Positions 10,975 to 23,300 of a stretch of DNA of 64,000 bases are shown piece after piece. The notes under the pieces were generated by a model. That model saw only the letters and a list, made by a program, of their open reading frames with translations. It was not told where the DNA came from and made no database searches. The translations under genes were made by a program, and so were the position numbers. How positions within the stretch are numbered: the stretch's first letter is position 1; every line of letters starts with the position of its first letter. Origin of the DNA: Cryptomeria japonica (Eukaryota > Streptophyta > Pinopsida > Cupressales > Cupressaceae); contig NC_081415.1 in assembly GCF_030272615.1 (NCBI RefSeq), positions 624,589,740 through 624,653,739 on the forward strand, read 5' to 3'.

Positions 10975-13900
10975 ATGATGAAGAGGGAAGGTCCAAAGTT
11001 TAACAGGGAAAATTTTGGTATATGGAAAGATAGGATGAAGATATTCATCAAAAGAATGGGTGCTCAACACTGGAGTTATGTTGAGAATGTCTATGTTGTC
11101 CCTACCGGTACTCTCACCGATGACCAAAAGAGAGAGATACAAGAAAATGGGCAATTCATGGAAGCCCTTATTAGTAATCTATCTAACATTGAGTTTATTG
11201 ATGTTCAGGACAAGGTAAATCCCAAAGAGGTATGGGATGCTCTTGAAAATATATATGGTGGTGATGAACATGTAAAATAGGCTAAGGAAGAAATCCTAAG
11301 AGGGAAGTTTGAAGATATGCGGATGGTTGAAGGTGAGACCATTTAGCAGTGTGGAATAAGAATCAAAATAGTTGTTGGAGAAATCAAGAGTGCAGGTGGT
11401 AAAATAGAAGATTCTACTATGGTAAGCAAAGTCTTGAGATCCCTATTGTCGGTCTATGCAATAAGGGTTTCTGCTATTTAGGAGTTGAGATCAATAGACA
11501 AGACTAAGGTATCCTTGGAATCCATCAAAGCCAAGTTGACAGCCTATGAGCTAAATAGTTTTGATGGTAGTGTTCAAAAGATTGAATCAACATTTAAAGC
11601 TTCTGCTATACCATCCAGAAAAGGAAAAGAAGCTAGCACTAGTGGTGAACCTAGACAAAGAAGAGAAATGAATGATGAGGAGATATTGATGGCATTTGAA
11701 GCTCTCCTTGCTAGAAAGCTTCCTAAAGGAACCAGTAAATACAAAGGTAACCTACCTTTGAAATGCTTTTCTTGTAACCGGATAGGACATATTGCTATAA
11801 ATTGTCCTAATGGCGATAACAAGGACAAACCAAAAAGGTTCAAGAAACTCAAAGGAGGAAACCGGAGAAACTGTTTTGTAGCAGTTGATGAAGGTGTCAT
11901 AGATGAGGAATCAGAAGATGAAGAGAATGAAGACATTGTGTTTATTGTTGTAAAGGAAGATGTGGCAGACAAGAAGGCTCTTGTCTCCCGGTTTGATAAT
12001 TCCAATGAGTGGATCATTGACAGTGGTTGTTCTCACCATATGACTGGTGACCGGAGCAAGTTTCTATCCTTGGAGGAGTATGATGGTGGTGTGGTTCACT
12101 TTAGCAATGATACACCATGCATGGTCAAAGGAAATGGGTCAATCTCTCTGAATGGAAAGAGTAGTGCTGACAATGTGTACTGGGTTGATGGTCTCAGACA
12201 CAACCTTCTGAGTGTTGCCCATCTGAATGACAGTGGCCTCACTCTGGAATTCAAGAATGGAGTTTGCAGAATCAAAGGAAAAGAGGGTGAATTGGTGGCC
12301 ACCAGCATGCAGACCAAAGGTAACCTATTTCATCTGAACTCAAATATAAGCACATGTCTTATGGCTAAGTTTGATGATAGCTGGATATGGCATAGGAGAC
12401 TCTGCCATGTAAATTTGATAACATTATGAAGGCTAGTAAGATCAAGGCAGTTAGAGGGTTGTTGGTGCTAAGCAAACCGGATAATACCTTGTGTAGAGAG
12501 TGTCAATTGGGGAAAATGTCTTCCTCAACCTTTAAAGGTAAATCTTTCACTACTGACAACTTTCTTGATCTTGTGCATACTAATTTGTGTGGTCCTATGA
12601 AAACTAGAAGTGTGCAGGGTGATAGGTACTTCATGATTCTCACTGATGACTGCTCAAGAATGATGTGGGTCACATTCTTGAAAGACAATTCTGAAGCCTT
12701 TGTGAAATTCAAATCTTTCAAAGCATTAGTGGAGAAGGAAAGTGGTAAAAGGATCAAATGTCTCAGAACTGATCAAGGAGGGGAATTCACTTTTGGTGAA
12801 TTCAACAAGTATTGTGAAGAATTTGGCATCAAGAGACAACTGTCTGCCCCTCGAAATCCATAGCAGAATGGCCTAGCAGAGAGGAATAATCGGACTATGG
12901 TTGAAGCAACTAGAACCATGTTGATTCAAGGGAAGGTAGCTCACACCTTTTGGAGAGAAGCGGTGAGCACTACAGTCTACACAATGAACCAGGTACTCAT
13001 CAAGAAATGTAAGGACAAAACTCCTTATGAGTATTGGACCGGTAAGACACCTGTGGTTAGCTACTTTAGGGTATTTGGTAGCAAATGTTACATCAAGAGG
13101 AGTGAACATCAGGGCAAATTTGAAGCTAAATGTGATGAGGGAATATTCCTAGGATATTCCACCAAGAGTAAAGCTCTCAAGTGCCACAACAATAGGACTT
13201 AGAGAATTGTGGAAAGTATCAATGTAAGAGTTGATGAATCCTCTGAGAAAACTGAGGAAACTGGCAGTGAGCAAGTTGTAAATGAACCAATTGCAACCTT
13301 CTGGGAACTGGTTGTTAGTCAACCAAGTACCAGTAACAGTGTTCCTGAACTGGTGAATGTTGATCCTGATGAAGATGAGGATGAAGAGGAAAAGCAAGAA
13401 GAACCAGTCAAGACCATTCCTCGGTATGTCAAGATGAATCATGATCCTAAGCAAATCATAGGAGATAAGGATGTAGGAATCCTTACAAGAAGAAAGATCA
13501 GAGAAAACTCATATATGATCTCTGAATTTGAGCCTAAATCATTCAAAGAGGCTCATAAAGATGAAGACTGGATCAAGGCAATGGAAAAGGAACTTGACCA
13601 GATAGAGAAAAATGGTACATGGTCCTTGGTACCCAGACCAAAGAATAAAAATATCAGTGGCACCAAATGGGTGTTCAGAAACAAGCTGAATGAGGATGGC
13701 ACATTGATTAGGAATAAAGCTAGATTGGAAGGAGTTTGTATGCTTCTTGCATATGCAGCTTTTAAAGGATTCAAGGTATATCAAATGGATGTAAAATTTG
13801 CATTCCTAAATGGTGTACTTGAAGAGGAGGTGTATATAGAGAAACTAGATGGGTTTTCCCTATCTGAAGTCAGTGATATGGTGTGCAGGCTACATAAAGC

Positions 13901-14998
13901 CTTACATGGTCTAAAGCAGGCACCTAGAGCATGGTATGACTATCTACATTCCCATCTTGTGATGATTGGATTTGAGAGAACAATTGAAGATAGTAATATC
14001 TACTTGAAGTCTGAAGGAGATTAGATCCTGATCTGTGAGGTTTTTGTTGATGACATTATCTTTGGTGGAGATGACAAGATGAGTCATGAGTTTGTTGATG
14101 AGATGAAGAAAGAGTTTGAGATGTCACTTAGAGGGGAGATTAAGTTCTTCATTGGACTGCAGATCCAACAGATGAAAGATGGAATCTTTATCACTTAGTA
14201 CAAATATGTCAAAGAGGTGTTGAAGACCTTTGGCATGGAAGATAGCAAACCGGTTGGTACACCAATGGTGAAAGGTTGAAAATTGTCAAAAGAGGATGAT
14301 TCTGCACTGGTTGATGAGAAAGAATACCGATCAATGATTGGTAAGTTGTATTATGTAGTGCATAGTAGACCAGATATTGCACATGCTATTGGCATTACTA
14401 CAAGGTTCTAGAAAAGTCCAAGAGAATCCCACTTGGTTTCAGTCAAGCGGATTCTTAGGTATCTAAAGGGAACAGTTGACTATGGATTATGGTACCCATA
14501 CAACAATGATTTCATTCTGAAAGTATTCACAGATGCTGATTGGGTAGGTAATGTGGATGACCAGAAAAGCACAACTGGTGGTGCATTCTTTCTCGGCGGT
14601 AGACTGGTTTCATGGATGAGTAAAAAGCAGAGTTGTATCTCTCAGTCTATAGTGGAAGCAGAGTATGTTGCAGCCTTCATGAACTGCACTCAAACAATCT
14701 AGATGAAGCATGTTTTAAATGCCTTAAAAATCCCTATATCTGAATCGGTAAGTATATTCTATGATAACACAAGTGCTATCAATATTTCAAAGAATCTAGT
14801 TTTACATTCTAGAACCAAGCATTTTGAGCTTAAGTATCACTTCTTGAGGGAAAAGGTTCAGAATAAAGAGAGATTGCACTGGAACATGTTTCCAGTAAGG
14901 AGCAGTTAGAAGACATGTTCACCAAGCCTCTCCCAAAGACTACATTTGTGCATTTAAGAGGTGAATTGGGGGTACTGCCCCTTCAGGAGGTGATCTAA
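10975..14998 (+). pseudogene. Copia 1 gag-pol polyprotein, broken
   Basis: The start ATG at 10975 follows the primer site. Domains in order: UBN2-like Gag with an 'FxxWKxRM'-type motif; CCHC zinc knuckle (11764-11805); protease with D-S-G (12019-12027); GAG-pre-integrase 'WHRRLCHVN'; integrase core (about 12560-13100); RT with FVDD near 14041-14055; RNase H with 'DADW' and 'YDNTSAI'; end at about 14998. Stops include TAG at 11278, 12861 and 14022; 'AFMNCTQTI' is followed by a TAG where a Trp is expected. Compared with the copia element at 52-55 kb, about 23 codons are missing from the RT fingers region near 13,720. A one-base frameshift near 14,890 precedes the end. The polyprotein would package, cleave, copy and integrate the element; this copy cannot. 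Confidence 0.92.
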
Positions 14999-15132
14999 AA
15001 GAATTTGTTCCACATCAATTAGGTATTGCATAGTCAAATTTTTTGTTGATTGATGTGTTGAATGGTGCTACTCCTCAAGGGGAGCAGCATAATGGAATAG
15101 GAATGCTTGTGCCTCCACTTTGGCATTGTTGT

Positions 15133-15225
15133 CAAAGGGGGAGAAGATGTGAAGCAAAGAGATATCTTTTTATATGAAGCGGAGAGATATCTTTGTATAT
15201 TGCCATCAATGCCAAAGGGGGAGAT
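15133..15225 (+). other. Two polypurine tracts before the copia 1 right LTR
   Basis: 'caaagggggagaag' at about 15133-15146 and 'caaagggggagat' at about 15213-15225, the second abutting the LTR. RNase H-resistant purine tracts prime plus-strand DNA. Having more than one is typical of Sirevirus-type copia elements; the copia at 36.6 kb shows the same pair. Confidence 0.8.
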
Positions 15226-16811
15226 TGTCGGCATTATGTGAACCGGTATGAAGACATAATGATATTGTATGTTGTCATTGATGTCAATATGTGACATGAT
15301 GTGAACCAGCACATGTGACATGTGAGAAGAGAGAACCGACATATATATATGAACCGGTATATATGCCAAAGTGAAGCGGTATATTTGTTCAAGATGAACC
15401 GACATGTCAAGATGAACCGGCATGCAGTTATGGGAACCGGTACATGGAAGCATTGTATGACTACCGGTTGGTAGGTAGTTTCCACTTCAGGATTTACAGT
15501 TGGAGTACCTCAAGCCTGTGTAACTCAATTGGTGATCTTTGTGTGATGAGTTAGTAGTATAACAGAGAATAGATCATGTTGCCACATAATCCCTATGCGC
15601 ATGAAGGATCTTGCATGAAGAAGACTATCCCTATCTACCTTGGGAATGTGCGAAGTTTGTCAAACGGTGATAACGCATGATGGGTTATCAGCCACCGTGA
15701 AATCGGTGGATAATGGACGATGGAGAATGTCTTGAGATCGATTCAAGAGTGTTGCATTTAATGCAATATGATTCAATAGTCAGGATTGAACCGTTTGAAT
15801 TGCTTAACCTAACAGGTTTAGGGTTTTGAGTTTTTGCTACCAACCTATCTGTTTCCTATAAGGTCGATGTTGTGTCTCTTTCTAAAGTTGCTGGAAAAAG
15901 TTGTATGTATGTATCCAAGGAAACTGATACATAATTCTTGCCAGACCAAAGGAGAGAAGAGATACCTGCAAAGTGAATGTGCAGAAGGTGGAGATGAGCC
16001 AAAACAGATCTGCATTAGCATTGAGTGCTGTTACCAGATCATTGTAATTCCTGTTGATCTTTAACCACTTCAACAGTTGTGAAATCCCTTAACAGGGTAG
16101 CTTTAACCGAATTGATAAAAATCCCTTAATAGGGTAACTTGAAGTTATTTAGTTTTGGGAAGATATAGAGCTCTGGAGATCCTTTAGCTATTGAGTTCTT
16201 AAAATCCTCTAACAAGGTAACCCTAACTGGGTTTAACCCTTAATCAGGTATTATGGCTATCCCTTAACCGGGTGATCCCTAACAGGATTGGATCTTAGTA
16301 GAACCTATTGTAATGTCTTTAACCGAACAAGGCTCCTAATAGAGTAGACTTCTAAATAGTTCAAAAAGTAGCTTGTGGGTATTCATCCCCACCGTGGTTT
16401 TTCCTAGTTGGGTTTCCATGTGAAAAATATGTGTGTCATGTGTGATGCTTTTATCTTGTGATGCTTTGTTATTACCTGTTGAGCATATGATGGTTCTGTA
16501 TTTTATGTCTGTCTATAAAACATATTGAACTAACTATTGTGAAGATCTGATGATAGTTTACCTGTTCATACATGAGGGTGTAATGGTACTATAGTATTGA
16601 GCTAAGAGGAAAGCTTAGTGAGTAACCGGTTTATGATTGTTTTAGTTGTTCTGGGTCCTACTAGTTGCACTCTATTTTAACTAGAGTCACTCCTTGCTAG
16701 TCACTTGGAGTATTTGCTGACAAACCGGTTTTGGATAGTATTTTGCCTGTACTGATTCACCCCCCCCTCTCTATACCAGTTTGGTACTATTCGTTCATCA
16801 TTGAGTTATCA
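15226..16811 (+). repeat. Copia 1 right LTR (1586 bp), uninterrupted
   Basis: Begins TGTCGGCATTATG (one change from the left LTR) and ends GAGTTATCA. It aligns along its whole length with the split left LTR, with many substitutions, so the insertion is not recent. The dyad array is at about 16080-16345. Confidence 0.93.
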
Positions 16812-16871
16812 GGAACATCTTAAACGCATCTTCCAATGGGATTGTGTAAATATTTAGTGAGCCATCATTAC

Positions 16872-17878
16872 AGTCAGTAGGGAAGAGGTCATTAATTTGA
16901 AAGATCCTTGTAGTGTTTACCCTTCATAGGTTATCTTTTTTTCTCTCCAATTCATTTGACATTGTACAAAACTTTGGGCCTTGGTTACAATCACTTCACA
17001 ACTTGTTAAAGAGGGTTTCTTTTTTGGGGAGCGTTTAGAAAAAGCAGTTAAGAAATATAATTTATTTGATGCTAAGTGTTGGGTTGGAGCAATTTTTCCT
17101 ATGAAATACCTACAAAAAAACTAAATATGCAAGTCCCTCTGATGCTATGAAGATCGCATTGTAATAAAAAAAATTTATGATTTTTGAAAATGAATTAGGG
17201 TTTTTTTTAATATTATTTCTCCTTTGATGGTGGATCATTTGTCTACCTTGTTCTATATACTTCATCAATTGGTATTGCACAAACCTCATGTTCACAAGAT
17301 AGAGCAAACACTATTTAAGGAGGGTATGAGGGAAGAGGATAAAGAATATTTTCTGGGCTATAAGTTTAGAGAGAAGGGGAATTTAGAGCTAACAACAGTG
17401 CTGGAGGAAATGTGTAAAAATAACCCTAAGATGCAATCTCCTCTACTCTAGAATTTTGCAAACATAATGTGACTCCTTCTCTCTCGGTCCTAGTTCTAGT
17501 AACTTTTTGTTTGAACCTTGTTCTCTTAATATTTGGCTTGTTTTGTTCCTTGTATGTTTCTCTGCTAATGTATATAATCCACTTTTTCAATGTACATAAT
17601 AGGAATAAGTAAGTCTCCCCTTTTAGTCATATATGGTTGGTTGCGTGTTTATATAGTTTTAATCTATTTTTGGGTTGAGCATGGCTTTGTTGGTTTTCTC
17701 ATGTTTTTCTGGTTGTGGGAGTGAGCATGTCTCTCTTCTCATCTTTATTTTTGGTTTTTTGCTCAAGTTCACCTTTGCTCTCTATTTGATCGATAGGAAC
17801 TCTTATTGGTTTTCCTAGTCCTTTTACTTTGGTAATTCTTTTATTTCCATATTAAATATCAATATATGCATTCCTAAA
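16872..17878 (+). repeat. Unrecognised coding-like repeat, copy 1
   Basis: It aligns with 61592-62615 along about 1 kb. Both copies contain decaying reading frames with shared segments such as 'KYxLF', 'WVG', 'SPSDAMKIA/SGAMKIA', 'ISPxxxxxxxxLFYxLH' and 'LVLHKPHVHK'. The best open stretch here (17224-17451) encodes 75 residues ending in a charged 'EEDKEYF..YKFREKGNLEL' part. After the frame, a T-rich tail region is also shared, like a 3' UTR. I do not recognise the protein. It could be a captured gene fragment or the end of an unfamiliar LINE. Frames contain stops, so no active gene is claimed. Confidence 0.55.
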
Positions 17879-18200
17879 CTTTGTCACTCTTCACATTCCT
17901 TGATCTGTTTCATTCCCCAATAACATTCCTTTGGGTAAAATCCCTTTCAATCCAAATCAACATCATGAATAACACAAGTTTGGATGCACAATATTTTTGA
18001 ATCAACATAGCGGGCCTAACAAGGAAAAAGATTGTCCCAAATGGAAAAGATACCACCATCAGGATAAGAAGAAAGAGGTTTTGAGGAAATGGGTTTGCAA
18101 AGAGATTACCAAAACTTTGGTTGTGGAAGACACACCATTTCCTCCAAATGTTGGTTGAATGGATGAAGACACAATGGTTAGAGTGAGTTTCTCAGATGAG
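17879..18200. other. Unassigned spacer before the foldback-like structure
   Basis: I see no gene or repeat copy here. The sequence near 18050-18250 gives short coding-like translations (for example 'EDTMVRVSFSDEG'), too short and broken to assign. Confidence 0.3.
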
Positions 18201-19013
18201 GGTATGTGCACCAAGTTGTGGTAACAAAAGGGGGTCTTAAGATGGCACTTTTTTCTGAAATTAACAAAGTTTGAACTTCAATGACAAATTGAAGATAGTT
18301 AGACTCCAAATTTGAAGATGCAACAAGGACAAGAGTCAGAGTGCTTCAAGTCTACTTTCTAAACTACTAATTTTTTTTGAAAATGGTGGAGATTAAGGGC
18401 TTCAAAAAGGGGGGCCATAAAAAGTGGTCCTGTTTTTATGTAAAAAACATAACATAGTGTCTGTTGTGGTCCCCCCAAAATGTTAACTTTTTTTTTGAAT
18501 TTTTAAAATCACTTTGGTGAGAAATTAGCTAACACCTTGTAGTTTATGCCAAATTTTTCAGCTAATTTTTTAATGAGTATATGATTTTTTACTAATTTTT
18601 GAAGTGGACACATCCTGAAAAACAGAAATTTGAGCGTGCTCCCCCCTAAAATAATTGATAACTAATAAAAAAAGAAAACTTTTTTTTAAAAATTGTGTAG
18701 AATGGAGTCTAGTTTCTAAAAATGTAAGTTTCTTCAAAATCCGATGAATGTGTAAAAAACTATACCCAAAATAGTGCATGTTGGTTTTTGACCAAAAACA
18801 AACACACTAACAAAAGAAATTATAGATGAAAGCCTAAATGAAATCAAAATGTGAAAAGAATTACATGCTTGGATAGCTAAGAGATAGATCGAGGTCTCTA
18901 TGGTATTTTTTTTTAGTTTTATTGAAACACGTGCAAACCTGATGGAGAGCACGACCAAAAATACGTGAAAATTTTCTAATCCTCTATTAAAAACACATCT
19001 CAGGCCTGAAATG

Positions 19014-20345
19014 GTCGTCCAACCCTTTGGGTTGGATGCCCAAGTACAATCCAAGTCAAAGGGTTGGTAGTTCCCAATTCAGACCATTTGGCGAGCACCA
19101 AATATGGCACTCACCTTATTTGGCACTTGCCAGATGAAAAAAATTGACGTTTCCCATTTGGTGCACGCCAAATTTGGCGTGCGCCAAATGAGAAAAGTCA
19201 ACTTTTTTCAATTGGTGAGTGCCAAATTTGGCGCGCGCCAAATGTATTGCATTTTCCAATTTGAAGGTTTTGTGATGCAAATATATACATGAAATATAAT
19301 ATTTAAGTATAAGTCACTTTAAGTTATATTTGATGTATATATTGGTAGGATGTTTGAGAGTGGTTTCAACTCTATAGGAGTTATAATGCAGATTCTTGTT
19401 TTTAGAGGATCATATTGACTTTCATACTTAGTCAAATTTCAATAATCAACATTCTCCTATTAGCACTCTTTAGATCCGTATCTCACTATCTTTATCTTCC
19501 CTAAACTCTACACCTATCTCTCTCCCTCTCATGTCTCTCTCACTTCTTTCTCCCCTCTCTAGGTATATCCTACCCTCTCTACCTTTCATCCCTTCCTTGT
19601 ACCCTAATTTATATCCTTGACTCCCTTCCTCTCACTTCTCTCTCACTCTCTTATTATTTCTCTCCCCTCCCACTCGTTTCTCTTGTTCACTACCGATCCC
19701 TTCTATCCTCTCTCTCCCCATATCTAGGGCTCTCCTTCCCTCCTATTCACCTCACTACCTCTCCCTCCCTATCTTATTACCCACCTCTCTCTCCCCCTCT
19801 AGGTTTCTCACTTATCCAATTGTCCACCCTATAGTTATCTCCCTCCCTCTCCACCTTTCTCCCCCTTTCCCTTGCCCCTATCTATTTATGAACACTCTCC
19901 CTCTCTTCTCTCTTTGCAAACCTAGATCCATCTCCTCATTCTCTAGGTATCTCACTCCCTCGATTTCTACCTCTCCATCCATCCCCTCTTACTCATCTCT
20001 TTTTTCTTCTATCTCTTCTCTTCTCTCTCCCTTCCCTCTCTAGATCTCTCCCTTCCTTTCTTCCCCTCTCCATATATATCCTTCCCCCACTCTCTCATTA
20101 TCTCTCCATCTCTCTTATTCTCTCTCTTCATTGTCTAGTTCATTAACTCTCCAACCCACCCTCTCTCCCCTCTCTAGGTTTCTCCCTCCCTTCCTTTCAT
20201 CCTATCTACCTTTGCATATAGGTCTCGTTACCCACCTCTCTTTATCCCGCTCTATCTATCTCACTCCTCTCTTGAAATCTAGGTCTCTTGCCTATCTATA
20301 TGTCCCCTCTATAGTTCTCTCCCTCTCTGTCTCTCTTCCCCTCCT
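19014..20345 (+). repeat. Left inverted arm, CT-rich
   Basis: From 19014 to 19450 it holds TTTGGCG palindromes and an AT segment; from about 19490 to 20345 the top strand is almost pure pyrimidine, dominated by 'ctctctccctctctaggt'-like text. Block by block it matches the reverse complement of 25400-26735. It codes for nothing I recognise. Confidence 0.85.
19086..19244. repeat. TTTGGCG palindrome cluster, left arm
   Basis: Repeated dyads of the form ATTTGGCG-nnn-CGCCAAAT and half-dyads; the best is TTTGGCGCGCGCCAAA near 19228. A matching cluster is at 26445-26655. TTTGGCGC fits the E2F consensus TTTSSCGC, but binding is only a possibility. Confidence 0.8.
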
Positions 20346-23300
20346 TAACATATGACCCACAACAACACCAAGTGGTGTCCTAAGGGGTCATAAGACACCA
20401 TATGACCCTTGACAACACCTAAGTAAGTCATATGGTGCCCTAAGGGCACACCATGTGACACCTTAGGACACAATACAACCCATAACGACACCATATGATG
20501 TGCTCAGGGGTCATATGGTGTCCTAAATGGTCATAGGACACCATATGACCCCTTAAGATACAATATGACCCCTAATGACACCTAAGGGGTCATATGTTGT
20601 CCTAAGGGGTCATATGATACCATACGACCCCTTAGGACATAATATGACCTTTAACGACATCTAAGGGGTCATATGGTGTCCTAAGGGGTCATAGGACACC
20701 ATACAACCCATAACGATACCATATGGTGTCCTAAGGTGTCATAGGACACCACATGACCCCTTAGGACACCATATGACCCATAACAACACCATATGGTGTC
20801 CTAAGGGGTCACAACACACCAGATGATCCTTGCGGACACCATATGACCCATATTGACACTATATTGTGTGCTAAGGGGTCATATGGTGTCCTAAGGGGTC
20901 ATAGGACACCATATGACCCTTTAGAACACAATATGACCCCTAACGACACCTAAGGGATCATATGGTGTCCTAAGGGGTCATAGGACACCATATGACCCCT
21001 TAGGACACAATATGAACCCTAACAACATGTAAGGGGTTATATGGTGTCCTAAGGGGTCATAGAATACTATATGACCGCTTAGGACACCATATAACCAAGA
21101 ATGAAACTATATGGTATCCTAAGGGGTCACATGGTGTCCTAAGGGATCATAGGACACCATATGGCCCCTTAGGACACCATACAACCCATAACGACACCAT
21201 ATGGTGTCTTAAGGGGTTATAGGATACCATATGACCAATTATTACATAATATGATCCCTAATGACACCTAAGTGGTCATATGGTCTCCTATGGGGTCATA
21301 CGGCACCATATGACCCCTTAGGACATAATAAAATGCATAACAACACCATATTGTGTCATAAGGGGTCATACAGTGTCCTAAGGGGTCATAGGATACAATA
21401 TGACTCCTTAGGACACAATATGACCCCTAACAACCCCTTAGGGGGTTATATGACACCATATGACCCCTTAGCACACTATACGACCTATAATGACATGATA
21501 TGGTGTCCTAAGGGGTCATATAGTGTCCTAATGGGTCATATAACACCATATGACCCCTTAGCACACCATAAGACCCATAATGACACCATATGACCCTTTA
21601 GGACACCATACGACCCATAACAACACCATATGACCCCTTAGGACATCATATGACCCATAATGACACCATATTATATACTAAGGGGTCATATGGTACCCTA
21701 AGGGGTCATTGGACACCATATGACCCCTCAGGACACCATACAACTCATAACGGCACCATATTGTATCCTAAGGGGTCATATGGTGTCCTAAAGGGTCATA
21801 GGACATAATATGACCTCTAACAACTGCTTAGGGGGTCATAGGACACCATATGACCCCTTAAAACACTATATAGCCCATAACAACATAATATGGTGTCCTG
21901 AGGGGTCATACAACACCATATGACCCCTTAGCACACCATACGACCCATAAAGGACACCATATGGTATCCTTCATCTGACACCGTATGACTCCTTAGGACA
22001 CCATATGACCCATAAAGACACCATATGGTGTCCTATGGGATCATATGGTGTCCTAAGGGGTCATAGGACACCCTATGACCCCTTAGGACACAATATGATC
22101 CCTAACAACACCTAAGGGGTCATATGGTGTCTTAGGGTTCATGGTGACCTTGAGAATTGAGAGAGACAATAAGAGAGTAAGGAATATATATGAGAGAGTC
22201 ATATGGTGTCCTAAGGGGTCATATGGTGTCGTTAAAGGTTATATGGTGTCGCATGGGGTCATACGGTGTTCTATAACCCCTTAGGGTACCATATGACCCC
22301 TAACAACACCAAATGGTGTCATAAGGGGTTAGATGGTGTCATATAGGGTAATATGGTGTTCTATGACCCCTTAAGAAACGATATGACCCCTAACATCATC
22401 ATATGGTGTCGTAAGGGGTCACATGGTATCCTAAGGGATCATAGGACACCATATGACCCCTAACATCATCATATGGTGTCGTTAGGGGCATATGGTGTCC
22501 TAAGGGGTCATATGGTATTCTATGACCCATTAGGACACCATATGACCCCTAATAACACCATATGGTGTCGTTAAGGGTCATATGGTGTCCTAAGGGATCA
22601 TAAGGTGTCCTAAGGGGTCATATGGTGTTGTTAGGGGTCATATGGCATCTTAAGGGGTCATATGGTGTTCTATGACCGCTTAGGACACCATATGACCCCT
22701 AATGACACCATATGGTGTCTTAAGGGGTCATTTGACATCATTAGGTGTCATATAGTGTCCTAAGGAGTCATATGGTGTTGTGAGGGGTCATATGGTGTCA
22801 TGTGGGGTCATATGGTGTTCTAAGGGCCCATATGGCATCCCAAGGGGTCATAGAACACCATATGACCCCTTAGGACACTATACTCATATGGTGTTTCAAG
22901 GGGTCATAGAACACCATATGACCTCTTAGGACACTATATGGCGGCGTTATGAATTATATGGTGTATGGGGTCATATGGTGTCCTAAGGGGTCATAGAATA
23001 CCATATGACCCCTTCTCATACCATATGACCCCTTAGGAAATCTTATGATCCCTTAGGACACCATATGGTGATGTTAGGGGTTATATGGTGTCCTAAGGGG
23101 TCATAGAATACCATATGACCCCTTAGGACACTATATGATCCCTTAGGACACCATATGACATATCCTAAGGGTTCATGTGATGTCTCAAGGGGTCATAGAA
23201 CACCATATGATCCCTAAGGACACAATATGACCCCTTAGGACACCATATGGTGTTTTTAGGGGTCATATGGTGTCCTAAGGGGTCATAGAACATCATATGA

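Larger units (their letters stand above)
5495..16811 (+). mobile_element. Copia element 1 (Sirevirus-like), full length, inactive
   Basis: Two LTRs (5495-10905 with an insertion, and 15226-16811) are flanked by perfect 5-bp duplications GGAAC (5490-5494 and 16812-16816). Order inside: tRNA-iMet-type primer site, gag (UBN2-like) with CCHC knuckle, protease, integrase, RT, RNase H, then two polypurine tracts. Protease-integrase-RT-RNase H is the copia order. Dual polypurine tracts and palindrome-rich LTRs are hallmarks of the Sirevirus group, so I assign it there tentatively. Without the nested insertion the element is about 7.5 kb. Many in-frame stops and an RT deletion make it non-autonomous now. 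Confidence 0.92.

Noticed and set aside
21261-21593. 110-codon open frame in the 20-bp array
   Set aside because: A repetitive translation of the satellite unit with no start context or domain.
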